DNA of 22,611 bases from the NCBI GenBank assembly GCA_000969725.1, contig JXSR01S032458.1; one strand, written 5' to 3'. Of this stretch, positions 9,557 to 18,437 are shown in pieces. How positions within the stretch are numbered: the stretch's first letter is position 1; every line of letters starts with the position of its first letter. Below the pieces are notes generated by a model. It saw only the letters and a program-made list of their open reading frames with translations. It had not been told where the DNA came from and made no database searches. A program made the translations under genes and the position numbers. Source of the DNA: Ophiothrix spiculata (lineage: Eukaryota; Echinodermata; Ophiuroidea; Amphilepidida; Ophiotrichidae).

Positions 9557-10143
9557 GGAAAGTTTAGAATAGCGGTGCTTGCTGAAAATTTCTTGACCTG
9601 TCTGTAACAAATTAAAATTTCTTGACCTGTGTGTATAGACAGATTAAAATGAAACAATTGATGGCCATTTATAACTTCTGCCATCAACTAAATGGCTTAA
9701 CTGAAAATCACCATTCTTGTTATGATCAAAATGATAAAAAAGCAGTGCAACATGAAGGGCCTTTAGCATGTAAATGTCATAAAGCCTAATACTGAACTGT
9801 TTTACTTTCTGCATTTCTTGTTTTATTAGAAAAGAAATGGTGATTGGAAGTGTAGTCATTTTGATGAGAAATTTTTAAATTTACAGTCTTTGTGAGTTGA
9901 AATCTGAAATTTTGTATCAAAGAAATGAATGCTGACCAGGAATATTACCAAACATTCAATAAATTTACTAAATTGCAGCTGTAGGACCTTTTGCATATAT
10001 TTTGATGATGACCATACCATAGGTTCTTGTTGTAGATCTCAATATTTCCACAAGTCACACCAAAATTGCTTCAGATTTTTTAAAAGAACTATTACATAAA
10101 CTGCTTTCATTGTTGACCGAAAAAGTGAATTTTAAAATGAATT
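9557..10143. other. Spacer inside segment X
   Basis: Contains a short direct repeat, AAAATTTCTTGACCTGT, near 9584 and 9612. Otherwise no gene or structured repeat is seen. The minus-strand frame at 9644-9859 is not recognisable. The single-ended MITE relic found at the matching place in Y is absent here. Confidence 0.4.
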
Positions 10144-10255
10144 GCGTCTCATTCGTTTGTTCTATTGCTCATTGGAATATGTTGTGTCTCATTCTATTGC
10201 TCATTGGAATATGTTGTGTCTCATTCGTTTGTTCTATTGCAAATTGGAATATGTT
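10144..10255 (+). repeat. Tandem repeat, three units of 40, 32 and 40 bp
   Basis: Units lie at 10144-10183, 10184-10215 and 10216-10255. Each starts G(C/T)GTCTCATTC and ends ATTGGAATATGTT. The middle unit lacks the eight bases GTTTGTTC. The open frame at 10110-10313 is an artefact of this repeat. The array directly abuts the next tandem duplication. Confidence 0.92.
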
Positions 10256-10552
10256 GTGTATAATAGATTATTGTAATATGGGTTTGATTATTGATCTTGA
10301 ACTCATGTTGTAAAAAAAGTGATATTGAACTCAAATTGTAAGAAGAATTACTTCTTATTATTAATCTTTCCATGCTGTTATTGTAGTAGATCCTCCCTGC
10401 GAAATGACTCTCTTGCTAGGTATCATATGACGAGGCCTCTTCAAATACCATTATGTTTCCCTAGTGGTCAGATAGGATTTCTACCGTAAGATGAGTTGAG
10501 GGTTCCTATACATGTATGTGGCTTTTAAGCCCGTATGAGCTTTATTATATGT
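10256..10552 (+). repeat. About 297-bp tandem duplication, unit 1
   Basis: Matches 10553-10850 in direct orientation, and 18051-18260 in segment Y. It contains a gap-free 65-bp core at 10417-10481. This unit is the only one with a good splice-donor-like GTAAG after the core (10486-10490), and it also has an acceptor-like TTATTGTAG before it (10378-10386). It carries about 30 extra bases near 10290-10320 relative to unit 2. Confidence 0.85.
10387..10485 (+). other. Exon-like core (speculative)
   Basis: Between the acceptor-like TTATTGTAG and the donor-like GTAAG lie 99 bases, a multiple of three, with one frame open throughout. Conserved residues in that frame across the three copies include RYH(M/I)TR, LQIPL and FPSGQIGF. 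The copy at 10553-10850 has an in-frame TGA where this one has CGA, and neither of the other two copies keeps the donor GT. An open stretch of this length is not rare by chance. I recognise no protein family. A conserved non-coding element or a dispersed repeat fragment are equally possible. Confidence 0.25.
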
Positions 10553-10850
10553 TGTATATGATAAAATCTAATTTGGGTTTAATTAGTGTTATAGAACTCA
10601 AGTTGTGAGAAGAGTTTATCTTTATTATTTTCTTAAGATAAAATCTTTCCATGCTGTTATTGTAGTAGGTCCTCGCTGTGAAATGACTCTGTAGCTAGGT
10701 ATCATATAACAAGACTACTTCAAATACCATTAGGTTTCCCTAGTGGTCAGATAGGATTTCTATCTTAAGATGAGATGAGATGAGGGTTCCTATATACATC
10801 ACTGTAATGAAAAATAGTGGGCTTTATCATCACCTCTAAGGAGTTTGGTT
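10553..10850 (+). repeat. About 297-bp tandem duplication, unit 2
   Basis: Direct copy of unit 1. The 65-bp core lies at 10696-10760 and differs from unit 1 at six positions, with no gaps. It is followed by a small GATGA expansion (GATGAGATGAGATGAGG) at 10769-10785, and by TTAAG where unit 1 has GTAAG. Confidence 0.85.
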
Positions 10851-10935
10851 TTCATTTTTAGAGAATCTTTCATTATAAGGATATTGCAAATTTATTTATT
10901 CAGTGGGAAGGATTAGATTATAAACAAACATGAAA

Positions 10936-11442
10936 CAGATATTATAACTATTGCTTTAGAATCTGAGGTATGCTAATAATGATATATATCTGGAACAATA
11001 AGAAAAGATACTTTTGTGCTTATGTTATATCACATGTACTGGATCGGTAAAGAATATTTTTAAATGCTGAGTATACTGTTTTCTATTTTATTCTTAATAA
11101 CCTTATTTGTTCTTCAATGATTGGTCAGAATTATGTGTGTGCCAATTGGTTTCAACATTGAAATAAACATGCTATTTTGAGCCAAAAAGTCTCTTTGGTA
11201 AAAAAACAACCACTTCATGCAGTATTATCACATATCATGTCAATGACAACCAATCAAAGATAAACATGTATAAAAGGCTTTTCCTGATCACATTTGATTT
11301 AAAATACACCTGGTTGGCATGTTATATGATGCAAGATAAGTTCATATGTTATAATTTCTACTAGACTAGGCTTCATAGCACATCAATCATCAAAATGAAA
11401 TCGAGCCTGCATTGTCTAGTAATCAGCATGTTCTTGTTGACA
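10936..11442. other. Spacer with weak similarity to Y
   Basis: Short words such as CACATGTACT/CATATATTAC, AATATTTTTAAA and CAATCAAAGAT recur in order at 19.55-19.83 kb, so this stretch is probably paralogous but badly diverged. No gene is seen. The AATAAGAAAAGATA region near 11000-11013 resembles the left flank of the Tc1-type insertion in Y and is a candidate empty site. Confidence 0.45.
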
Positions 11443-11544
11443 TCCTTTCTGTTTGCCATGTTTAGAGACCTTTTCCTAAATGTCATTTTATTTCCCATAT
11501 TCCCTCTGGTCAATTTGTGCCAAACATGATGGGGGAAAATATCA

Positions 11545-12051
11545 CATAAAAAAACAAGTTGTTTCTCGTCCAAAGGTTTCTCAAAATGTGAGGAGGGAGG
11601 GAGTTTTTTTTTAATAAGGTTGGGGGGGAGTCTGAGCAATCTAGGATTACCCTTGATAGATGTTTACTGCACATTCAGTTTCTGTGTTTAAACTTGATGT
11701 GATATAGATAAGCGTTGGTTTGATGACAGTTCCGCTATAGCAGGAATTTAAGGCCCCATTCTTATTGTATGGGTTAAAGTATAAGCTAACAACTCTTTTG
11801 CAACATTAGTTTCACACTTAATTCCATTATGGTCTATGGAAGGCGGACTACCATTTCATGGGGACTATGATTACTTTCACACCGGCATCACAACATCAGA
11901 AATTAAAAGAATGCTTTAAACAGGAAAGGGTCTTGATATTTGAACCATTTAGCTCAATGTTAAACATCTTTTTAGTATTTTTGCAAAACAAAAGTGGTGC
12001 GGCACAAAATGTGAGGAGGGAGGGGATGAGAAACAACTTTGTTTTTTTATG
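11545..12051. mobile_element. PIF/Harbinger-like MITE, degraded copy in X
   Basis: Inverted ends: the left is CATAAAAAAACAAGTTGTTT then CTCGTCC; the complement of the right end is CATAAAAAAACAAAGTTGTT then TCTCATCC. The termini match those of the element at 20071-20436, and the left flanks of the two insertions are paralogous (TTTGT(G/A)CCAA...), so this insertion probably predates the X/Y split. A 20-bp direct repeat, CAAAATGTGAGGAGGGAGGG, lies just inside both ends (from 11582 and from about 12005). The open frames 11373-11639 (minus) and 11858-12079 (plus) overlap the ends and are not coding candidates. Confidence 0.75.
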
Positions 12052-12852
12052 CAGCCAAGCCATCATTTTGATTCAGTAAGTAGAAAGTTTCATGCAAAAA
12101 AAAAGCTAATTGCATTTTAAAAATCCATCCATAACTTTCTCTTTGCTCAAGGGTATAGCATAACATTTCTAAATAAATAAAATTGTGCAAAACATTCAAC
12201 CTAATAATTGATTAATTTTCAGGGACATAAAGTGATAAGTTTTGAGCACGAGGCTGAACTGTGACTTATATGTCAAATCTGTTATTTGAAAAGAATAGAT
12301 ACCTTCTTTCAGAAAATGTTACTTTACTATTCTAACAAGTAGTAACATATTCACCCAAAATAAACACACATGGGCATAATGTATCTTTTTGAGCAGTAGA
12401 GCCATGATCATGAGTGATTCTTTTCAAAATCAGAACTGTTTTTTTGATCATGCACATAATTTTTTTTAGCTCTTGGAAGTAAAATTTGCATAGCTCTATT
12501 GATTTGCGGAGCTCTATTTCTTAGAGTCAAATAAGTTTTCTGAGTAGTAGGCACTTGACCCTTGAATCTTCCATGCTAAAAGGATCATTTTATTTTGACC
12601 GCAAGCATATAATGCTCTCTTCCAGTCATCTGCCAACCTTGATAAGTTTTCCAGGTATAAGATATTCTCCAGGTATCTACTTACATAATTATTACATAAT
12701 GGTAATGGGCCCTTGGGTATAAATGGATAAAAGAAATGACTACATTAAAAAGCAGATGTAAAAGAAAGCCAATTGCATGGAATGATCACATTTAATATTT
12801 TTATAAGTAAGAGAGCAATTTGTCTCAAAAAAGACGGTGCACAGAGGGATCA
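12052..12852. other. Spacer inside segment X
   Basis: AT-rich, with no gene and no clear match to Y. Near 12650-12680 there is a short direct repeat (TTTTCCAGGTATAAG and TTCTCCAGGTATCTA). Bases from about 12822 may belong to the adjoining foldback, because CAAAAAA and GGTG words recur inverted at its right side. Confidence 0.4.
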
Positions 12853-12979
12853 CTTCAAAACCCAACCGGCAGTTGACCACCCGGAACTGGCAGTTCTGGG
12901 TGGTTGCTATTGTTATGAATAATGGTAACCGCCCAGAACCGCCGGTTCCGGGCGGGCAACCACCGGTTGAGTTTTGAAG
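12853..12979. mobile_element. GC-rich foldback element
   Basis: Arms of about 62 bases (from CTTCAAAACCCAACCGG on the left, inward; complement CTTCAAAACTCAACCGG on the right) pair with about 11 mismatches and no gaps, around a short AT-rich centre. The element is far richer in GC than its surroundings. Most differences are transitions with A or T in the left arm and C or G in the right arm, several at CpG positions. No target duplication was identified. A degraded relative lies at 16215-16310. The minus-strand frame 12740-13030 crosses it and is explained by the repeat. Confidence 0.85.
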
Positions 12980-13031
12980 CGACCACCAAGTATTTTTTTG
13001 GCCAATATTATGGTCTGAATGAAGAATCATT

Positions 13032-13275
13032 ACAGATTGAGTACAGAAAGCTGATATTCATGTTCTCTTCCTAACATGATGGCACCTGGATTGCAACCTG
13101 TCTTGACTTGTACCTTGGTAATAAGAGAGTTCCAGTACTGCAATACTTAGCTCAGAATGTCATGATTTATTGCACCATGTCACCTGTGGTTTGTCCTTTA
13201 TAACTAAATTAAGAAGTTTAGACAGTGACTTGAAAGGATAATTGTGCCCTGGTTTGGTATTCATTATATAACTTC
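13032..13275 (+). repeat. Right-most conserved block of segment X
   Basis: Matches Y 20580-20845. The strongest island is AATGTCATGATTTATTGC, followed by GTCACCTGTGGTTTGT. Similarity fades after CTGGTTTG.ATT near 13265, which is taken as the end of the duplicated segment. Confidence 0.8.
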
Positions 13276-13280
13276 AAATG

Positions 13281-13880
13281 GCTTTGGGTATGATAAATTA
13301 ATTATAATATTGCATGATCCAAGTTGCAATGTTATCAAAAACAACAACAACAATAAGATTGTATTAATCTGTGATATGATATATAATATAAACTCAAAAT
13401 AAAAAATGAAAACACAAAATTGTATCACATTATTATATGCAATATTTAAAGATAATGTGTGACGTTTTGAAAAAATACACCTCTCATCAATCAAAAAGAT
13501 GAAAAAATGAAGCATATTATGACCTCAGTATTATATATAAAAAATGTTTTCCAAAAATAGGGTTAACCTTTGATATGACAAATTAAACGAAAGCCAAGTA
13601 TTCCTTTACTTTGAAGTTATTGAGTAATTTATCCATTACCTTTTTTCTTTAACTTTTCATCTTTATATACTTTATTTGCGGCGCCATGAAAAACATTTTA
13701 GAATGCATGACTGGGATAAAAGGATGAAAGAACTCTCCCCTCTTCTTTCATTTTGACATCTTATCAAAAGAAGATCATCACTATAATCTACTATGTGTCA
13801 GGAAAATACTTTGGAATTCATGACCAGGATAAATGTAAGATTGAAAGACTTTTTCGTTTTTCAAATATTAAACCTAAGTA
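13281..13880. other. Spacer between segments
   Basis: Very AT-rich. It contains (CAA)n at 13340-13351 and a weak direct repeat (TTTAGAATGCATGACTGGGA near 13698 and TTTGGAATTCATGACCAGGA near 13810). The minus-strand frame at 13264-13515 is composed mostly of Ile, Leu, Phe and Tyr and looks like chance. No gene is seen. Confidence 0.4.
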
Positions 13881-14158
13881 TTCATTCATTCAATACTTTA
13901 TTTCAACACGGTAAAATCAATTCAACAAAGTTGTCCTTCCATTGATCCGTATATAAAAACATAAAAATTAGAACATAAAACAAAACAGATTATGTATAAA
14001 ATTAAACAATAAAAACCATAAAACAATCTAATACAAAATATACATACAGATAAAGAAATCTTCTAAAATAGGTCTCGTATATACATTAAATTAAAGAATT
14101 AAAACTAATAATGAACCATATAGAATAAGACATTAAATATTGTATATTATACATTGAT

Positions 14159-14290
14159 ATATACAACAGTAAAAGGTAAAAATTCAATTGATGCATATTC
14201 ATTAATATATATACAGCAGTAAAATGTAAAAATCATTTAATTCATGTATGTATATTATATACAACAGTAAAAGTTAAAAATTAATGCATT
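14159..14290 (+). repeat. Tandem repeat, three degenerate units of about 49 bp
   Basis: Units start near 14159, 14207 and 14257, each with ATATACA(A/G)CAGTAAAA and TAAAAAT. They lie in the 3' untranslated part of the retrotransposon fragment. Confidence 0.75.
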
Positions 14291-14341
14291 GAAAACACAA
14301 AGCAATAAATAAAATATTAATTGAAGATTGCCGCTAAATGG

Positions 14342-14570
14342 TTATTTCATTTCATGGATATAATTACTTTTAAAATTTGATAGATTGCACTTTCTTTTAA
14401 GAGTTTCTGGAAGGGAGTTCCATGTTTTAGCACCATGATAAGAAACTGATCGTTTCATGAAATCAGTTTTTGGCCTAATTTTTGGAATAATTAGAACGTT
14501 TTATGTTAAATTTGTTGGTAAGATACTGTGGTGCCTGATCGTTCATAATCTTAAACACGGTCGTACAGAG
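14342..14570 (-). pseudogene. Reverse-transcriptase C-terminal remnant of a non-LTR element
   Basis: The minus strand gives two pieces in different frames. 14570-14475 encodes VFKIMNDQAPQYLTNKF and related residues, then a stop. 14458-14342 encodes 38 residues including VSYHGAKTWNSLPETLK and NLSNFK, ending at a TAA. The patterns K..N..AP.YL and Y.G...WN.LP...K...L..FK are well-known features of the region after the polymerase domain in CR1/L2/Jockey-type proteins. A frame change, a stop and the missing catalytic domain show that it is dead. Only these two pieces are long enough to recognise. Confidence 0.8.
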
Positions 14571-14640
14571 TCAATGGCGTGGGTTTTTTTTGAAAGAACA
14601 AAAACTCTGCTATGATTGAATCCATTTTTATGTAAGATAA

Positions 14641-15108
14641 GCACTACAAAATACTCATCAATCAAAGGTGAACAGAACTTTGATAAGTAGCTATTTTTTT
14701 AAAAATGACTTGTCTTTTCAGTATATTCGTAAGCTGCATTACAACATCACTTAAAGAGTTTCATGTTTCAAAATCATAAAAAAAATGATTGGAATTATGT
14801 TTCTTACAGATAAATTGTTTCATAAATGTACAAATAATGAACACATGTTTTGTGTCATGTTTTAAAGTTCATAGATATTTTCCTGTAAATGTTATGTATG
14901 TAAGACAGCCCTGCAAAGAAATCTCAAGGTAGAGAGTTACATGTTTCGGTAGATTAGTGTTGGCACAGTTCTCAGTGCTGGATAACGTGCTAGCTCCCAA
15001 TAGAATTAGTTAAAGCTTACATTCTGAAGAAAAATAGGTAGTTTGGCATCATATTTGGTTCACTCAGCTCAAATTGGAAAAAAAATAATATCTTATTTCA
15101 AAAGCAAA
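14641..15108. other. Spacer left of segment Y
   Basis: AT-rich with no gene, inverted repeat or internal match seen. Some of the left part may be unrecognised retrotransposon sequence. Confidence 0.35.
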
Positions 15109-15261
15109 GGTGTGTGAGTATTCAGACACTTATTTCAATATTTGGGTTAATTGGATTTTACATCAGACATATAAATATAACTGCTTTGAAATAGAGGAAA
15201 GGAACATGAAACGGAATCTTTATAAATACTGCAAGTCAAACATTGTCTATGTGACAGATTG

Positions 15262-15859
15262 TGTGTGTTTTGAATCATGCTCAGTTATATTATATGATGA
15301 ATGCATGGGTCAGCTCTGCCAATCCTCTAATAAAAGTGAATCATTTAAAAAATGAATTTTGCTTACAATGTTAAATTATTTATAATATTCGTAATATGAC
15401 AGGGTTTTTTTTTTATCTAAAAAAACATCTTTTTAGGCTTACACCAACTTAGTACTTGGTACCAAATAAGCTAAAGGAAGCTTATCTTGAAGGGTAAAAA
15501 GTAAGGATCATCCTATTACAGATTCAGGGTGTATAAAAGTTTACAGGGTGTAACATAAGGAATTTTTGAAAATGTTTCACATGCTTATCATCTCCTTGGA
15601 AACCCCCATGTCTAAAATGTATGGTTCCCCTTGAACCTCTTGAAGAATTGCACCAATAGCCAATGTTACCTACAGTATACCCCTGTGTAGGCACTGTGTT
15701 GGCAGAGATTATTTTTTGTCAAACAAAATCTGTTCTATGACATAATTGTATTGACACTAAGAAACACAATTTCTATTTAAGAATTCAAAATACAAAATTT
15801 GATATTAGTCTTCCATCAACAATAGTTTTAAGGATAAGTATGTGTGTACTTTTCACTTT
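15262..15859. other. Spacer inside segment Y
   Basis: Contains the doublet CAGGGTGTATAAAAG and CAGGGTGTAACATAAG (15527-15560), which resembles CACCCTGTATA-type ends of unknown dispersed repeats and, in reverse, X near 8504-8540. No gene is seen. Confidence 0.4.
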
Positions 15860-15972
15860 AGCTAAGCTTAAAGTGCAGCTGACAAGATAACGAAGATCCA
15901 GACAATGCAATACTTGAACATACGATGCAATACTTAAGTAGCCCCAGCACTTGACAATGCAATAAGTATGTT

Positions 15973-15980
15973 TGCTAATG
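15973..15980 (+). other. Empty hAT insertion site in the paralog
   Basis: A single TGCTAATG lies between GACAATGCAATAAGTATGTT and GATTTATTATGTGAAGGAAG. In X these same flanks are split by the 886-bp hAT element with TGCTAATG on both sides. This is a related empty site and dates the hAT insertion after the duplication. Confidence 0.93.
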
Positions 15981-16214
15981 GATTTATTATGTGAAGGAAG
16001 AGATTCAGCTGGGATGATGGGTTACTTGAAGTGAACAAAGTGAGCTAGAATGAGGAGACCCGTGTCCTGTTTCAATGTCGGTGTGTTTTTTTTTGCAAGA
16101 TTTAGAGTGGAGAATCATTTTGTATATATGCATTGTAATTATCTGTAAAATCATTTTGAAAGGTCAACATGTATACATTTGTGTACTTGTTCTTTTGCAA
16201 TGCATACCTTTTAC

Positions 16215-16310
16215 GGAGCAGTTGCTATTTTCCTGAACGATGGCGGCTGGTAAGCACCACCGGTTCTGTGCGTTCAGCTTTGGATTAAGTTTTGAAGCTG
16301 CCCCTTATTT
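16215..16310. mobile_element. Degraded relative of the GC-rich foldback
   Basis: Words match the right half of 12853-12979 in order: AGTTGCTATT, TGAA.GATGG, CCACCGGTTCTG and GGATTAAGTTTTGAAGC. Pairing between arms is largely lost. It is locally richer in GC than its flanks. Confidence 0.55.
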
Positions 16311-16411
16311 AAGGTGACAGATAACCTAATTTAAGGGTACAAGGAATCCATCTGCTCAGGAAAATGTGAATCCTAACTATTTTTCAATCATGAAAAGATA
16401 AATAGTTTCCA

Positions 16412-16501
16412 CTGCCTTTGCTGGGACTCGAACCATGGATTATGGCAGGGGTTAGTCATGCATTACGAAGCGAGAGATCTACCGCTGAGCTATCAAGGCA
16501 G
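16412..16501 (-). pseudogene. tRNA-like sequence, probably tRNA pseudogene or SINE head
   Basis: The minus strand contains a perfect A-box-like TAGCTCAGCGG and a perfect B-box GGTTCGAGTCC, the internal RNA polymerase III promoter elements. The ends pair (CTGCCTT with AAGGCAG), and CGCTTCGTAA resembles the anticodon region of a threonine (CGU) tRNA. However, the anticodon stem cannot pair, the T stem (CATGG / CCCAG) has two mismatches, and the body is about 86-90 bases with no proper variable arm. A working tRNA is therefore unlikely. It may be the head of a tRNA-derived SINE, but I could not define a body or tail. Confidence 0.7.
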
Positions 16502-17533
16502 CATTAAGATCGTGAACTAAAATCTAAAACATAAACTTTAGAATGCCATATTTTTCTTTTGTTTGCATAAAAATTGCAATTTTTGCCTCATTTGAATGCT
16601 CAATTTGTATGTAAATTATGCGAATGCGTTTATCAGACAGAATGTAGATAATGTAGATACTTAAACAGGCAATTCACAGCTCAAACAGGGCAAACTCAGA
16701 GTTGTAATTCACATCTGGATTTTCGGGCAAAACAACGTGGCGTGGGTTTGTTACATTTTCATTCAAAATCAACTCAGCATATTTATAAAATATTGTTTGT
16801 AATTCAATAAGAACTAGCAAGCCGACAATCTGTCAAAATTTGAAACCAGTCAAATTGTTCGAACATCATGAAATTATGAGGTTTCGGCGGAAAAGGGTCA
16901 ACTTTTTCAAAGTAGTCTTTAGGCGTCATTTTGACCTTGATAATGGATGTGAAATCACTAGTAAGTTTTATGTATAAACTAGAGACCCTATTTAATATGT
17001 ATGCCAAAAATTGTGATATTCTGATAGGTGTAAGTAGGTAAAAACTTGCAGTAAACACGACATTCAGCCAAGCGAGACGTTTTTAGGGATTGTAGCCTTA
17101 AGTCAGCAAATCTTCAAAATCATTTTGCCATATTTGATGTGAAAAAGCACGTATACTGTCACTGAAGCAAATTTCCCCAATAGCAGATCCATGCATGCCT
17201 GTGATATTGTGAAATAGTTTTGACATTTATCTACAGGTTAAGGCGCTGGAGCACAAATATGCCACAACTTTGTGCGGCCAGTCGCAACCTGGTAACAACC
17301 TTAATTTTCCAATATGGCAACCGTTAGCTTGATTATGGACCTCTAAATAATTTCAAAATATGTAATGCATATTTTACGATAATCTTGAGGTGAACAATGA
17401 AACCTATTGTCACCAGTATATTACACAAAACAGAATGGCTCTGTCTTGTTTTGGAGAACTCAAAGGCAAAAAACAGATCATTATAATAAGTTTCTGATAT
17501 GTATGCGCTGCATGATTTATCACATTCTTGAAA
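16502..17533. other. Spacer inside segment Y
   Basis: About 1 kb with no firm match to X, where the corresponding stretch (5.50-6.55 kb) instead matches segment 0. The minus-strand frame at 16804-17058 (84 codons) and the plus-strand one at 17407-17616 resemble no family. No inverted repeat is seen. It may be an unrecognised insertion or replacement. Confidence 0.4.
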
Positions 17534-17680
17534 GGTTTGTTTTTGCTTATCCCAGTGTTGGTTTTAGATCAATGTTGATGCTTGTCTATACACCCCTTCA
17601 GGGCTTCAGTCAATGACCTATCATTGATGTGAATTTTACAGTCATCTTACTTTTATGCAATATTTCAGTGAGGTTTTTAT
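17534..17680 (+). repeat. Conserved block shared with X and segment 0
   Basis: Counterpart of 6556-6700 and 2268-2350. Identity to X is about 90 percent by eye over the ATGTTGATGCTTGTC to GTGAATT part. Confidence 0.75.
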
Positions 17681-17820
17681 TTGTTGGTTGAAAGAATAAC
17701 AAGTTATTTCGATAAAATTAATACTCTCCCTAACTGTATTAATATTCCAGATGCTAAATAAGCTGAGAAGTGTGTTTTAGATATATCTCTGTGATATATA
17801 TTGTCAAAATGTTGATTTTG

Positions 17821-17967
17821 AATGTAATCATCATCGTCCATCAGTCTGTCTCTACTAAGTGCTTACAATTTTGTATGCATACAACTTTTTAGCCATTACT
17901 AGAGAACCCATTTGAAACTGAGCAAACAAATACCATGGGAAATGACCAACTGCTGCTGACATATTTA
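17821..17967 (+). repeat. Conserved block shared with X 9392-9556
   Basis: Contains AATGTAATCATCATC, GTC, CCATCAGTCTGTCTCT, then GAGCAAAC and CCATGGGAAAT islands in the same order as in X. Confidence 0.75.
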
Positions 17968-17984
17968 GCTGTCGCCTTTTTACA

Positions 17985-18041
17985 ATGTCGTAATTTACTA
18001 TGCCGACCTTCAGGTACCTTTAGATATGACGGGACACATAT
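17985..18041 (-). mobile_element. Single-ended relic of the 2889-3332 MITE family
   Basis: The complement reads TATGTGTCCCGTCATATC, then TAAAGGTACCTGAAGG, then a GTAAATTAC stretch. It matches the terminal 30 bases of the MITE and the interior next to that element's right end (GTAAATTACAAGATACA). No second end is found nearby. The equivalent place in X lacks it. Confidence 0.8.
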
Positions 18042-18050
18042 GCTTGTTAT

Positions 18051-18260
18051 AGTGTTATTGAACTTCAGTTGTGAGAACAGTTTACTTCTTGTTATCCATA
18101 GATAAAATCTGACTAGTGCTGTTATTTGAGTACTGCCTCCCTCTACAATGACTCTCTACCTAGGTATCATATGACAAGGCTACTTCAAATACCATTAACT
18201 TTCCCTAGTGGTCAGATAGGATTTCCTCTCTTCATATGAGTTCGTGGTTGCTACTTTACT
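18051..18260 (+). repeat. Y copy of the 297-bp tandem unit
   Basis: Present once here, twice in X. The 65-bp core lies at 18161-18225, gap-free, with five differences from unit 1 and four from unit 2. Upstream CTGTTATT is kept, but the acceptor-like TAG and the donor-like GTAAG are not. Confidence 0.85.
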
Positions 18261-18437
18261 ATGATAAAATGGCAGTGGGTTTACTGTAAATCAGATTATT
18301 TTTGCTCATAATAATTTTTCAGATCATTCTGCATGTTTACATTTTTTGCACACATGAATCTTTTAGCGTGCAATACAATTTTGTTGATACTAATATTTTT
18401 GTGCTAGATGAATTGAGCATGAAAAGTGTAGAAATAA

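Larger units (their letters stand above)
3464..13280 (+). repeat. Segment X of a collinear segmental duplication
   Basis: Blocks of X recur in the same order and orientation in segment Y. X 3464-3612 matches Y 15109-15261. X 4265-4388 plus 5275-5500 matches Y 15860-16195. X 6556-6700 matches Y 17534-17680. X 9392-9556 matches Y 17821-17967. X 10256-10850 (two tandem units) matches Y 18051-18260. X 10838-10935 matches Y 18836-18940. X 11443-11545 matches Y 19962-20068. X 13032-13275 matches Y 20580-20845. Spacers differ in length and content because of separate insertions and an approximately 2.5-kb length difference at 6.70-9.39 kb. Segment ends are approximate. No gene is recognised in X. 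Confidence 0.85.
13881..14640 (-). mobile_element. 5'-truncated non-LTR retrotransposon, minus strand
   Basis: Read on the minus strand, the element ends in ...CGTGTTGAAATAAAGTATTG followed by AATGAATGAA, a 3' end with a short AATG-type tail typical of non-LTR retrotransposons. Upstream are a long A/T-rich 3' untranslated part and a broken piece of the reverse-transcriptase C-terminal region at 14342-14570. The family is probably of the CR1/L2/Jockey group, judged only from the tail motif. The 5' limit (near 14640) is uncertain; sequence to about 14720 could still belong. No target duplication was identified. It sits between segments X and Y. Confidence 0.75.

Noticed and set aside
11373..11639. 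Minus-strand frame of 88 codons
   Set aside because: It begins inside the inverted-repeat element and extends through its G-rich subterminal repeat; no recognisable domain.
12740..13030. Longest minus-strand open frame (96 codons)
   Set aside because: It runs across the GC-rich foldback element and its composition follows the repeat; no domain is recognisable.
15110..15355. Open frame of 81 codons in segment Y
   Set aside because: The aligned sequence in X (from about 3466) is interrupted in this frame by stops and frame changes.
17407..17616. Open frame ending in a block conserved with X
   Set aside because: The last 19 codons are open in X too, but segment 0 has a stop in the same frame, and conservation includes the non-coding part after the stop.
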